Below, piece by piece: positions 1 to 8,701 of a DNA stretch of 64,000 nt. The position numbers and the translations under genes were made by a program. The notes under the pieces were generated by a model, which ran no database searches, had not been told where the DNA came from, and saw nothing but the letters and a program-made list of their open reading frames with translations. How positions within the stretch are numbered: the stretch's first letter is position 1; every line of letters starts with the position of its first letter. The DNA comes from Candidatus Eiseniibacteriota bacterium (GTDB lineage: Bacteria; Orphanbacterota; Orphanbacteria; Orphanbacterales; Orphanbacteraceae): positions 567,990-631,989 of the forward strand of contig JAJCZU010000003.1 in the NCBI GenBank assembly GCA_029262235.1, written 5' to 3'.

Positions 1-1440
1 ACGGGCGAAGGACGCATCGCTCTTGACGGCCACGTCAGCACGAGCGAAATCGGTTCGCACGTAAAGAGCAAGATCGATCGAACCGTCGGGAAGGGTGTGA
101 TTCGCGTCGATGTCGATGCGCCGGATCGCCGGGGCGGAACCGACTGCGGTGAGAAGAATCGTCGCCTTCGTCGAGAGTGAGTCGAGTGGCCCGTTCGACT
201 CGAATGTCAGCGATCCGGTAACGGGCGGAAGTGAATCTGAAGCGCTACCGAGCAGGGGCGCGAGTCCGCGGAGGCTCGTGATGGCGACACGACCGCGGCC
301 ACCCGCCATTCCGTCCCGCAGGCCGAACGAACCGCGCGCATCGATGCCGTCGAGCGAGAGCGTGATGCTGTCGGCGCGCACATGATTTTCGCCCCACAGG
401 ATCCGCGCATCGAAGTTCCGAATCCAGTCGTTCGGTCCGGCGCTCGCCGTGACCGCGCCCGCACCATCCGCGGCGGACCACTGTCCGTCGAGCGTGAACG
501 GAAAGCCCGCGAGATCCGGAACGCTCGCGAGCGACGGGCCGAGGGGCGCGTAGCCGCGTAGCCTTTCGACGTCGGGCATGTCCCCGCGAAAGTCGAAGCG
601 GACCGGGGACGCCCGATTCGCGGCATCCCACGCTACCGTGCCTTCGATCTGCGTGTTCCCCGCCGCGCCGTTCGCGTCGATCTCCCGAAGGGTGATCGCA
701 TATTCGCCGGCCGGTTCCTCCAGGATTTCGACCCGAAGCCGATTGTCAGGCGCGATGCCGATTACGGCTTCGAAAGCGGTAGGCGCGTTCCTGCTCACGG
801 CGGCGCTCGCCGCTTCGAGGCGCCACACGCCGTTCTCGTCTTCCGCGCTGAGTTCCTGGAGCACGATTGCGGGATCCGTGCCGGCGCGATTGTCAATCGC
901 CGCCTGCATGTGGAAGTTCACGATTTTTGCGCCGCCCAGATCGAGCGCCGTCCCCGAGATCGTAAAACTGCCCAGGCGCGCCGACGGGATGTCCTCGATC
1001 GCGCCGGACCGCAGCGGGAAGAACAGGCTCCTCTTGTGCGGCGGGGGCGGGTCGTGGTCGCTGTCCGGCGCGAACGCCTGCTGTAGTCGAACCAGGTCGA
1101 GAGCGACGCCGGTGATTCTGACCGATTCGATGTTCAGATCGCGCCGCAGAAGAGAAGAGACCTGGACCAGAACGGCGGCTGTGTCCGCCGCGAACAGTGT
1201 GTCGGCATCCTCCGTCATGGAAACGTTTTCGAATACGATCGATCCGAGCGCGGGCCACCGGACACTTTCAACGTGAAGTTCCGCTGTGAGTTTGCCCGCA
1301 ATCCGCTCGATAAAGTACCGCAGCAGCATCGTGCGCGGAGTCTCGAGCCCGATCGACAGAATTCCCGTCAGCAGAAGCGCGATCGCAAGAAGCGAAACGA
1401 CGGCGAGGGCCCGCTTTCCGATACGCAGAAAACTCGTCAT
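1..1440 (-). CDS. TamB-like inner-membrane/periplasmic protein, N-terminal part (runs off the window)
   Basis: The minus frame from the ATG at 1440 stays open to base 1, giving at least 480 residues with no stop. It starts with a short basic segment and one hydrophobic helix (about residues 8-30, rich in A, V, L). A long beta-rich region follows, with recurring patterns of the AsmA/TamB type. TamB proteins span from the inner membrane to an Omp85 partner and help assemble outer-membrane proteins or move lipids. The gene just upstream is an Omp85/TamA-like protein that ends 8 bases before this start, which is the classical tamA-tamB order. The C-terminal domain that defines the family lies outside the window, so the name rests on the N-terminus and the context. 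Confidence 0.75.
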   Translation of the reverse strand, partial: MTSFLRIGKRALAVVSLLAIALLLTGILSIGLETPRTMLLRYFIERIAGKLTAELHVESVRWPALGSIVFENVSMTEDADTLFAADTAAVLVQVSSLLRRDLNIESVRITGVALDLVRLQQAFAPDSDHDPPPPHKRSLFFPLRSGAIEDIPSARLGSFTISGTALDLGGAKIVNFHMQAAIDNRAGTDPAIVLQELSAEDENGVWRLEAASAAVSRNAPTAFEAVIGIAPDNRLRVEILEEPAGEYAITLREIDANGAAGNTQIEGTVAWDAANRASPVRFDFRGDMPDVERLRGYAPLGPSLASVPDLAGFPFTLDGQWSAADGAGAVTASAGPNDWIRNFDARILWGENHVRADSITLSLDGIDARGSFGLRDGMAGGRGRVAITSLRGLAPLLGSASDSLPPVTGSLTFESNGPLDSLSTKATILLTAVGSAPAIRRIDIDANHTLPDGSIDLALYVRTDFARADVAVKSDASFAR

Positions 1441-1448
1441 GCGGGCAC

Positions 1449-3230
1449 TCAAAACGGATGCCCCACGATCGCGTGAAAAACAGAGCGGTTTTCGGTGTCG
1501 TCCAGTGTCGTGAGTCTGTAAGCCCAGTCGGCACGGACCGCCCCGATGGGCGTCCGAAAGATCAGGCTCGGTCCGGCGGCCGCTTCCAGTTCGTCGGCGC
1601 GTACTTCGTCCCGTTCGGCCCAGACCTGGCCGGAGTCGACGAAAAGAGCGCCGCCTACGATGCCCGCAATCGGGAAGCGCCACTCGAGCGACGCCTCGAA
1701 CAGCGCCTCGCCGCCGAGCGGAGAACCGTCACTGTCTTTCGGGCCCAGTTTCCGTCGCTGGAATCCGCGCATCGAATACGCGCCGCCCGCGTAGAAACGC
1801 TTGTTCGGCAGGAGGTCGTCTGACCCGGTCGTCGGACCTGCCGCGCCGACGGTAAGGCGCCCGGCGAACACGGTTCCGCCGGCAGCGCGATACATCGCCC
1901 CGGTGGAAGCCGCGGCAAGGAAATGGCTCTCGGAGAGCGCGCCGGGAAGGCCCCACTCCATATACGACTCCCAGCGGGAACCGCTTGTCGGGAAGAGCCG
2001 GTCATCCGCGGTGTTCCGGTCGTTCGAGAATCGCATCGTTGTCAGAAGGCCGTCCCGGCCGCTGAACGCATCGGGATCATCGGACTTTTCCTCGACCTGT
2101 ACGTCGCTCACGGAAAGCGCGGCCGTGCGTGTGCTGAACAGTGACGGCCGCCGACGGATCGTCAGCTCGCCGCCGGTTTCGCGTAATCCATACGATTCTT
2201 CATCCTCGCGCTCGCTCTTGATCGAAACGGCCGCATAGTTGCGCGTGCCGAACAGCGTATGCGTCCATGTGGAGAGTCGTCCGCTCTGAAGGAAGCGCGA
2301 GAACGTACCCGAAATCGAGCCGCCTCGTCCGCCCCGGAACAAGTTGCGATGTTCCCACCGGGCGCGGGAGCGCACGCCTTCGTCTGTCCAGAATCCCAGA
2401 CCCCATTCGACCGAGCGCGGTTTTCGTTCCGTGAGTTCGGCGACGAGATCGATCTCGCCCGGTCCCACCGAGTCGATCCGAACGCGTACGAGCCGGAAAA
2501 GGCCGAGAAGGCGGAGGTTCGTCGATGCTTCTTCGACAACGGTGGGGTGATAGCGGGAGCCGGAGCGGATGTTTACCGTCTGCGTCACGACAGGAACGAG
2601 ATCGTCACGGATCCCGGGGGCCGAGACGCCACGAAACGAGTACAGATCTCCTGCTTCTGCACGAAACGTAACGGAGACGGAGCGCGCGCTGCCGGGCTCG
2701 ACGCTCCAGGCCACCGTCGCGAACGCATGGCCGCGCTCCCTGAGCCGGCGTTCGATGAGAACCGCCGTGCTCTCTGCCGCGCTCTCACGGAAGACGGCGC
2801 CTCGGACAAGCGGCAGGTTCGCGCGCGTTTGCCCGGCCGCGGAAGGGGATCCGATGACGTCGAGTGCGCCGACGAGCACCGGCTCCCCGGGATCGATGCG
2901 AAGCACGATGCGCACGGTTCGCTTCTCGCGGCGGGGTTCGTACTCCGGCGTAACGCGTGCGGCGGGGTACCCGTTTCGCGCCAGGAAGAGTCGCACGCGG
3001 GCGAGGTCACCCTCGAGCACGCGCGCATAGAATTCCACGCCGGCAGTGAGGATGAGCCCGCGACGAATCGCATCGAGGTCTTCCGGAGCCCCGCTTACTT
3101 CGAGCGACGAGACTTTCCAGCCACGAAAATCACTTGCGGTCCACGCGGCCGCGTATCCCGTCTGCGCGACGAGGAGCAGCAGAAGGAGCAGCAGAAGAAT
3201 CAGTAGGTTCTTATGTATCACGGTGGTCAC
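1449..3230 (-). CDS. Omp85/TamA-family outer-membrane assembly protein
   Basis: About 593 residues. A signal peptide with an unbroken leucine run (LILLLLLLLLL) ends near a YAAA site. POTRA-like repeats follow, then a C-terminal 16-strand-type barrel region. The barrel holds the family's RGF motif (GGAYSMRGF) and ends in a terminal Phe, as expected for a barrel insertion signal. Omp85 proteins insert or secrete proteins through the outer membrane. I placed the start at the GTG at 3230 (GTG 3221 is also possible). The frame is open further upstream, but that would overlap the preceding gene by 83 bases and bury the signal peptide. It lies 22 bases after the serine hydrolase and 8 bases before the TamB-like gene, so the four genes probably form one operon. 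Confidence 0.85.
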   Translation of the reverse strand: MTTVIHKNLLILLLLLLLLLVAQTGYAAAWTASDFRGWKVSSLEVSGAPEDLDAIRRGLILTAGVEFYARVLEGDLARVRLFLARNGYPAARVTPEYEPRREKRTVRIVLRIDPGEPVLVGALDVIGSPSAAGQTRANLPLVRGAVFRESAAESTAVLIERRLRERGHAFATVAWSVEPGSARSVSVTFRAEAGDLYSFRGVSAPGIRDDLVPVVTQTVNIRSGSRYHPTVVEEASTNLRLLGLFRLVRVRIDSVGPGEIDLVAELTERKPRSVEWGLGFWTDEGVRSRARWEHRNLFRGGRGGSISGTFSRFLQSGRLSTWTHTLFGTRNYAAVSIKSEREDEESYGLRETGGELTIRRRPSLFSTRTAALSVSDVQVEEKSDDPDAFSGRDGLLTTMRFSNDRNTADDRLFPTSGSRWESYMEWGLPGALSESHFLAAASTGAMYRAAGGTVFAGRLTVGAAGPTTGSDDLLPNKRFYAGGAYSMRGFQRRKLGPKDSDGSPLGGEALFEASLEWRFPIAGIVGGALFVDSGQVWAERDEVRADELEAAAGPSLIFRTPIGAVRADWAYRLTTLDDTENRSVFHAIVGHPF

Positions 3231-3252
3231 TATATAGGAAAACCGGGCGGGG

Positions 3253-4212
3253 TCAGCGTGTGTCGGGGGGCTCGGGCGCCATGAGGTCTTCGACGACCGG
3301 CAGCAGGTCCCGCAGGATCTGCTCTCCGTTCTCACTTTCGACCATCCCTACGAGAATGTACCGCCGCCATTGAACGCCCAGCACGAGCACGGAATCGGAG
3401 TGCCACTGCTTCCACGTACCCGACTTGCGGAAGATCCGCGCAAGCGGCGCCCTCTCTTCGATCATGTGCACGAATTTGTGATGCACGCCCGGATCGGCGA
3501 GATGAGCCAGGATCTGGCGAGACCGATCAGGTGAAATGATGCGACCGTACGCAAGCATATAATAGAGACGACATACCTGCGTGACCGTCGCGGCGTGCGA
3601 CAGGCCGAGAATCGGGTCGGGGTGACGGCCTCCGGTCTTCGCGTACATCTTCCCGACCCAGAGGCCGCCTCCGCGCTCCGGATCGTAGAGTTCGTATTCG
3701 GGCGACCGCAGCACTTCCTCGATCGTGTCGAATCCTACGCGCTCAATCATGCGCGTTGCGGCCGCATTGCTCGAGACACGAATCATCTGGTCCATGTCTT
3801 CCGCGACTTCGGGCGTCAGTGCGATAAGACCGCGGTCGATGGACTCGTATGCGGCGAGCAGAATCGCGACTTTGGGCAGGCTGGCCGCGTACATCATCGT
3901 GTTCCCGTTCACGCGGGCAAAGCGCGGGCCTGCGGGATCACTGAGATCGACCACGCCCACGGCGAGTTTCTTCGCACGCACGAGTTTGTTCCATTCCGGG
4001 TTCGCTTTGAGAACCGCATCGAGTTCCTTCTGGAATGAAGGATCGAGCTGATCGTAGAGCGGGACCCAGTTCGAATCCGCTATGGTAAACGGGACATCCG
4101 CGTCAAAAGAAGGGGGAGGGGCGTCTTCGGCTGCGGCACTCGAAACGGCGAGCGCGAGCAGCAGCGCCAGGGCCCCGAAGAAGGTCATTCGATTCCGGTT
4201 TTGATTTTTCAT
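3253..4212 (-). CDS. Secreted serine hydrolase, class A beta-lactamase/PBP fold
   Basis: 319 residues with a signal peptide ending near SSAAAE. The penicillin-recognition motifs are present: SLPK (SxxK nucleophile), SSN (SxN) and KSG (KTG box, in FRKSGTW). Family members are beta-lactamases or DD-peptidase-like enzymes acting in the periplasm; the substrate here is unknown. The ATG at 4212 sits inside the TGA stop of the transporter gene (ATGA overlap), so translation is probably coupled. A second protein of the same superfamily, at 8698-10047, is coupled in the same way on the other arm of the divergent cluster. An antibiotic-resistance role is not implied, because the context is envelope assembly. 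Confidence 0.85.
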   Translation of the reverse strand: MKNQNRNRMTFFGALALLLALAVSSAAAEDAPPPSFDADVPFTIADSNWVPLYDQLDPSFQKELDAVLKANPEWNKLVRAKKLAVGVVDLSDPAGPRFARVNGNTMMYAASLPKVAILLAAYESIDRGLIALTPEVAEDMDQMIRVSSNAAATRMIERVGFDTIEEVLRSPEYELYDPERGGGLWVGKMYAKTGGRHPDPILGLSHAATVTQVCRLYYMLAYGRIISPDRSRQILAHLADPGVHHKFVHMIEERAPLARIFRKSGTWKQWHSDSVLVLGVQWRRYILVGMVESENGEQILRDLLPVVEDLMAPEPPDTR

Positions 4213-5651
4213 TGAGGGATGATCCTCCGATACTCACGCCAGAGATGATACGCCAGGTATGTCCAGACCAGAACGAGCAGGATGTTGAAAATGAGATAAT
4301 CGCGCGGCTCGGCGCCGAGCATCCTCGTACCGATCAGAATCGTGAGCGCCGCGAAACCGTCTCCGAGACGAACGAAGAGCGTGTCCACGGCGGACTTCGC
4401 CTTGTAGATCATGGCGGGGGTGACCGGCAGCCAGAGGAGCTGCCGTGCCGTGTTGTTGACCGAGTAGTTGGCGGAATTCTCCGCGATCTTGATCACACGG
4501 ATCACCGCCAGCGCCGGCACCAGCGCCATCAGCGAGTACGCGAGCAGGGAAACGAACGGCGTCAGGAACAGCAGAGTGCGAAAGCCCCCGTACTTGAGAA
4601 AGCGAGAGACGAAGAACGCCTGGATCACGAGCGCGGATATGTTGACCCAGAAATACAGGCTCCCGTAGAACGCGGTAATGGTGGATTTGCGGTAATTGCT
4701 GAGTTCGGCCGCATCGACGATTCCCGCGTTTGCGGCTTCGTGTTCGATCGAATCGTTGATCACTCCGAACAGGATGTTGTCCCCGTTCGTGACGGTCCAT
4801 GTCATCGTGATCGCAAGCAGAGCGGCGTACACGATATAGCGGTTGCCGAAGATGATTTCGAAGACACCTTCGTCTCCCGGGGCGGCGGGGCCGTCCGGCT
4901 CTTCAGCGTCTGCTTCCGCCGTGGTCGTCGTTTCGCCCCGCTTTTCGGCGAGTCCCGTGAGATAGGTCGCGAGTCCGAGCGGAATGACGGCGAGGAGAAT
5001 GAGATGGTACGGGTCGAGCGTCCCCGATCGCGTGAATTCCGAAATCCACGACCCCATGGCACCGCCCGCGGACGCTCCGATCGCGATCATGGGAAACAGG
5101 CGCTTGCCGCGTCCGAAGCGATAAAAGTCGGCGGCGAACGCCCAGAACTGTGCGACGATCGTGACTCCGAAAATGCCGACCCACAGGTAGAAGGCGATGC
5201 CGGCAAACGCATCCCAGCCGCGGGCCACATCGGCGGGGCGCATGATCCAGAAGAGGATGAGATTCGCGCAGAAGAACAGCGAAACGTACGTGACGAGCTG
5301 CAGGCGGTTCCAGGAGCCGGCCGCACGCGCGTAAAGAGGAACGATCACGAGCAGCAGAATGCTCTGGGCGAAACTCGAGTACGCTTTCAGTTCGATCTTG
5401 GAGAGACCGCCGACGTCCGAAACGGCCAGCCACCCTTCCCGGATCGGCTTTACGAGATAGTAGGCGGTCAGCACGAGGAAGACGTTCACCAGCAGGATGA
5501 GACCGGTCGTGCCCTCGCCGGACCGGACGTCAGTAAATGCGCGCAGAAGCCGGTCGATGATGCCGGAGCGGGGAGAGGCGCTGTCGTGTTTGGAAATCGT
5601 CACAGGCACTCTCACGAAATAAATGATGGGCGCAGGCAGGTTATGTGACAT
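4209..5651 (-). CDS. Npt1/Npt2-family nucleotide (ATP/ADP) translocase-like transporter
   Basis: 480 residues with about 11-12 hydrophobic helices. The sequence resembles the bacterial NTT/AAA family (ATP:ADP antiporter type) rather than mitochondrial carriers, for example a KPIREGW segment after the first helix and a charged acidic loop (rich in E, D, T, A) in the middle. Classical members exchange ATP for ADP in intracellular bacteria. Homologues in free-living bacteria are common, and their substrates are mostly untested. I chose the ATG at 5651; an in-frame GTG at 5666 is possible. The start lies 29 bases from two palindromes shared with the divergent dikinase-like gene. The stop overlaps the next start (ATGA). 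Confidence 0.8.
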   Translation of the reverse strand: MSHNLPAPIIYFVRVPVTISKHDSASPRSGIIDRLLRAFTDVRSGEGTTGLILLVNVFLVLTAYYLVKPIREGWLAVSDVGGLSKIELKAYSSFAQSILLLVIVPLYARAAGSWNRLQLVTYVSLFFCANLILFWIMRPADVARGWDAFAGIAFYLWVGIFGVTIVAQFWAFAADFYRFGRGKRLFPMIAIGASAGGAMGSWISEFTRSGTLDPYHLILLAVIPLGLATYLTGLAEKRGETTTTAEADAEEPDGPAAPGDEGVFEIIFGNRYIVYAALLAITMTWTVTNGDNILFGVINDSIEHEAANAGIVDAAELSNYRKSTITAFYGSLYFWVNISALVIQAFFVSRFLKYGGFRTLLFLTPFVSLLAYSLMALVPALAVIRVIKIAENSANYSVNNTARQLLWLPVTPAMIYKAKSAVDTLFVRLGDGFAALTILIGTRMLGAEPRDYLIFNILLVLVWTYLAYHLWREYRRIIPQ

Positions 5652-5677
5652 CGGAACCGCCCGCACAGTCTACGATC

Positions 5678-5716
5678 ATGCTGGCGATTGTGCCAGTATG
5701 CTGGCGATTGTGCCAG
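5678..5716. promoter_or_regulatory. Tandem palindromic operator between divergent genes
   Basis: A 19-base sequence (ATGCTGGCGATTGTGCCAG) occurs twice without change, at 5678-5696 and 5698-5716, with a 20-bp period. Each copy contains an inverted repeat, CTGGC-N6-GCCAG (5681-5696 and 5701-5716). A lone GCCAG half-site follows at 5724-5728. The pair sits in the 101-bp gap between the transporter start (5651, minus) and the dikinase-like start (5753, plus). Two sites about two helical turns apart would put bound dimers on the same DNA face, which suits cooperative repression or activation of both arms. No regulator gene is in view. Confidence 0.65.
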
Positions 5717-5752
5717 CCGGTTCGCCAGCTTCAGTGAAGAGGGGGGGCACTC

Positions 5753-8701
5753 ATGTCAGGCAGGACTTTGGTCGGTTTCATTCTCGCAGTCATGACCGGG
5801 GGAGCCGGCAGCGCGCAAGCGGCGCCACCGCTCCTTGAACCGGTTCACCCCGATTCGCTCATTGTCGCGCGTGAAATCGTGCAGAGAATGAAGACGGGCG
5901 ACCGGGGCCCGTACAAACGGATTCGCTGGTACTGCAAGGACGGCGCCGTGCTGGCGCCCGAGCCTTATGCGTGCGTCGAGCATGGCGGGGGGCATCAGTA
6001 CGCGGAGTATTCCGCCGATCGGGAACGCCTGGCGCGCATGGGGTGGTCGGTCGGTACGATCATTACGGCGTTGACGCCGGAAGAGTACCTTGCGCCTGCG
6101 GGGCGCCGTTACCGTTTGCGCCAGTTGCCCGTCGAGCGATACCTGACCGACGTCGACGACGGCTGGGTACTTCGGAAGGCGCAGTTCTATCGCGGGCGCG
6201 TGCAGATCGAAGACGAGGAGTACTTCGGGCAGCAGTTGCTTCAGTCCGTTCTCGCCGACCGGGAATTCGTCGCTTCGCATTTTCTTCTGATACGGGAACT
6301 CGTGCGGGCCGTGCCTCACAGCAGAGGGGGGGACAAGACGCGGAGCGTGCGCAGGATCGCGCAGGAAATCGCCGAGAAAGATCCGACGTTCGAGAAACTC
6401 AGGGTCAAGATTCATACGAATCCCGCGTTCGAAGATGTGGCCGCCGTCAAGCGCTGGGCGGACGCCGCCTCGGCCCGCAGCGCAGCGCCGGAGCTGATCG
6501 CGTCCGCGAAGACGCTCATGAGCGATCTGACGGCGCTCCACGGTCCGGCCGGACGCAAGGCGAGGCTCGAGTCGCTTGCCAGGCGCATCACGCGCAATCC
6601 GATGATCGGGATCGATGCCGACATCGGACGTGTTCTCGCCGGAACGCCCGCGGCGCGCATTGCCTCGCTGGGCAGAACCCTCCGTCTCGTGCGGGAGGCG
6701 GTCGAACGTTCCGACGCGCCGGAGGCTTCGCTCGACCTTCTCGATCTTTCGCTCGAGATCGAGGACGAGCTCACGAGTTCCGGTCTTGAGTACTTGCGAA
6801 CGGGCGACGGCACGCGGCGCAGTTCGCTCGAGGTCGTTTCCTCGCTTGCCGCCGGTGCTTTCGGTGCGGGCCTGCTTTCCGAAGGGGAGCGCCTTGCGAT
6901 TACGATGCCGGTCGACAACCTGCTCGCGGCTCAGTCGATCAGCCCCGCGGAGTATCTCGCCGCGCTGCAGCCGCTTCGCCGCGCCGGTGGCTGGGCGCTC
7001 GGGACCGTACGTTTCACGTTCGCCGAGGCGCTCACGCGTTTCAAGGAACTGGAGCCGAAGTCCTCGTTCTTTCCCGACGATGTGCTCCGAGGTTCGTCCA
7101 TGCTGGTACTTGCGGATCTGACGAACCGCCTGCTGACGGACGCGGAGGAATGGAACGGCGTGAAGCATCGCATTCTCGGCGAAGCGATGAGTCGCGTAGT
7201 CGGCCTGAACCCCGGGCTCGCCGCCGGCAGGCTGCGCGTTCTGACCGCGGCCGAACTCGAGCATCCGGTCGTCGATCCGAAGGAGATCGTGGTGCTCCCC
7301 GAGACGATTTCCGAACTGGGGCCGGTGGCCGGCATTCTGACGCTGGCGGAAGGCAACATTCTTTCTCACATTCAGCTGCTGGCGCGAAACCTCGGGATTC
7401 CGAACGCGACACTGTCGCCGGTTGCGCGCCGCCGGATCGCGGAAAGCGACGGCATGGATGTCGTGCTTGCCGTCGGAAGCAACGGCGCGGTTGTTCTTTC
7501 GCTGGCGCAGGATCTGCCGGCGGATGCGGCGAACGTAATGACCCGCACCGCGGTGGAAACGGCGCAGAACGCGGCCGTCAAGATCGACGCGCCGGCGCCG
7601 GATCTCGGCGTGCGCCGTCTCGTGCCGCTCAGGGAACTGAGGTCCGCGCTGTCCGGGAAGGTCGTGGGGCCGAAAGCGGCGAATCTGGGTGAGCTTGCGA
7701 AAATCTTTCCGGAGTACGTCGCTCCCGCGATCGGCATCCCGTTCGGGATTTATGCGAACGAAGCGATGCGTGCCGCCGATCCCGCTCCCGCCCGTCTCAA
7801 GAAAGCGTTTCAATCGCACCGCGCGGGCGCGCTCAGCGACTCGGCACTGGCGGCCGAAGTCGAAAACGTGCGTGTTTCGATCGCGGGACTCACTCTTTCA
7901 AGCGAGCTGCGGGACGAGATTCGCAAAGCCATGGCGCGGGACTTCGGCCCGGCCGGAACATACGGCTTCTTCGTGCGGTCCGACACGAACGTCGAGGATC
8001 TTCCGGGGTTCACCGGCGCGGGGCTTAACAAGACGATCCCGAATATCGTCGATCAGGAACGCCTCTGGACGGCCATTCCGGAAGTCTGGTCGTCGCCTTT
8101 CACGGCGCGCGCGATGGCGTGGCGCGGACGGATCCTGACGCGCCCCGAAGAAGTGTACCCTTCCGTGCTGCTCATGAAGAGCGTGGCCGCCGAGAAGTCG
8201 GGCGTGATGGTAACGGCGGACATCATTCACCGGGGAGAAGGGCTCACGATCGCAACCGCATGGGGCGTGGGCGGCGCCGTCGACAATGAGGCGGCAGGGA
8301 CCGTCGTGATCCGCCCGGACGGTTCGGTCGAGACGATCGCCGAAGCGAAGGCGCCCTATTGCCGCAGGCTGGCAGCAGCCGGCGGGCTGGAATGGGTCGA
8401 GGCGACATCCGGCCCGGTCCTGACGGAGCAGGATCGTGCGCAGCTCGTGAAGCTTGCCGCGGTCGTCGAGTCGCGACTCGTCAGGGAGAAAGGACCGGAC
8501 GGCGATCCGTTGCCGTGGGACATCGAGTTCGGATTCGAACGCGGCGAGCTCCGACTCTTTCAGATACGCCCCCTGATCGAACGCGGTCAGGTGAAAGCCG
8601 ACCGCTTCGTACGCGCGTTCGATTCCGGTGCGGTGCGCACGGAGGGCCGCGTCGATCTGGACAAACCACTTCCCAGGTTCGAATCGGGAGCGTCACCATG
8701 A
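5753..8701 (+). CDS. Secreted PPDK/water-dikinase-like protein with phosphohistidine domain
   Basis: 982 residues. A signal peptide (cleavage near AQA-A at about residue 24) comes first, then about 450 residues I do not recognise. Next is a phosphohistidine swivel domain around residues 520-570 (ILSHIQLLARN, His present). The C-terminal 350 residues are an ATP-grasp PPDK_N domain: GPKAANLGEL near 643, FFVRSDTNVEDLPGF near 742, and a closing EFGFERGELRLFQIRPL. The His domain precedes the ATP-grasp, as in plant glucan/phosphoglucan water dikinases and opposite to PEP synthase, and the SDTNxEDL motif is also water-dikinase-like. There is no PEP-binding C-terminal barrel. The Sec signal suggests activity outside the cytoplasm, which is odd for an ATP user. 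RBS GAAGAGGGGG precedes the ATG, and the stop overlaps the next start. Confidence 0.75.
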   Translation: MSGRTLVGFILAVMTGGAGSAQAAPPLLEPVHPDSLIVAREIVQRMKTGDRGPYKRIRWYCKDGAVLAPEPYACVEHGGGHQYAEYSADRERLARMGWSVGTIITALTPEEYLAPAGRRYRLRQLPVERYLTDVDDGWVLRKAQFYRGRVQIEDEEYFGQQLLQSVLADREFVASHFLLIRELVRAVPHSRGGDKTRSVRRIAQEIAEKDPTFEKLRVKIHTNPAFEDVAAVKRWADAASARSAAPELIASAKTLMSDLTALHGPAGRKARLESLARRITRNPMIGIDADIGRVLAGTPAARIASLGRTLRLVREAVERSDAPEASLDLLDLSLEIEDELTSSGLEYLRTGDGTRRSSLEVVSSLAAGAFGAGLLSEGERLAITMPVDNLLAAQSISPAEYLAALQPLRRAGGWALGTVRFTFAEALTRFKELEPKSSFFPDDVLRGSSMLVLADLTNRLLTDAEEWNGVKHRILGEAMSRVVGLNPGLAAGRLRVLTAAELEHPVVDPKEIVVLPETISELGPVAGILTLAEGNILSHIQLLARNLGIPNATLSPVARRRIAESDGMDVVLAVGSNGAVVLSLAQDLPADAANVMTRTAVETAQNAAVKIDAPAPDLGVRRLVPLRELRSALSGKVVGPKAANLGELAKIFPEYVAPAIGIPFGIYANEAMRAADPAPARLKKAFQSHRAGALSDSALAAEVENVRVSIAGLTLSSELRDEIRKAMARDFGPAGTYGFFVRSDTNVEDLPGFTGAGLNKTIPNIVDQERLWTAIPEVWSSPFTARAMAWRGRILTRPEEVYPSVLLMKSVAAEKSGVMVTADIIHRGEGLTIATAWGVGGAVDNEAAGTVVIRPDGSVETIAEAKAPYCRRLAAAGGLEWVEATSGPVLTEQDRAQLVKLAAVVESRLVREKGPDGDPLPWDIEFGFERGELRLFQIRPLIERGQVKADRFVRAFDSGAVRTEGRVDLDKPLPRFESGASP

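Noticed and set aside
3253-4212. Antibiotic-resistance beta-lactamase
   Set aside because: The SxxK, SxN and KSG motifs are shared with DD-peptidases and other hydrolases, and the operon context is envelope assembly; there is no evidence for drug hydrolysis.
5671-5838. Small coding sequence containing the repeated MLAIVPA
   Set aside because: The repeated residues come from the duplicated palindromic operator; there is no RBS and the frame overlaps the dikinase-like gene start.
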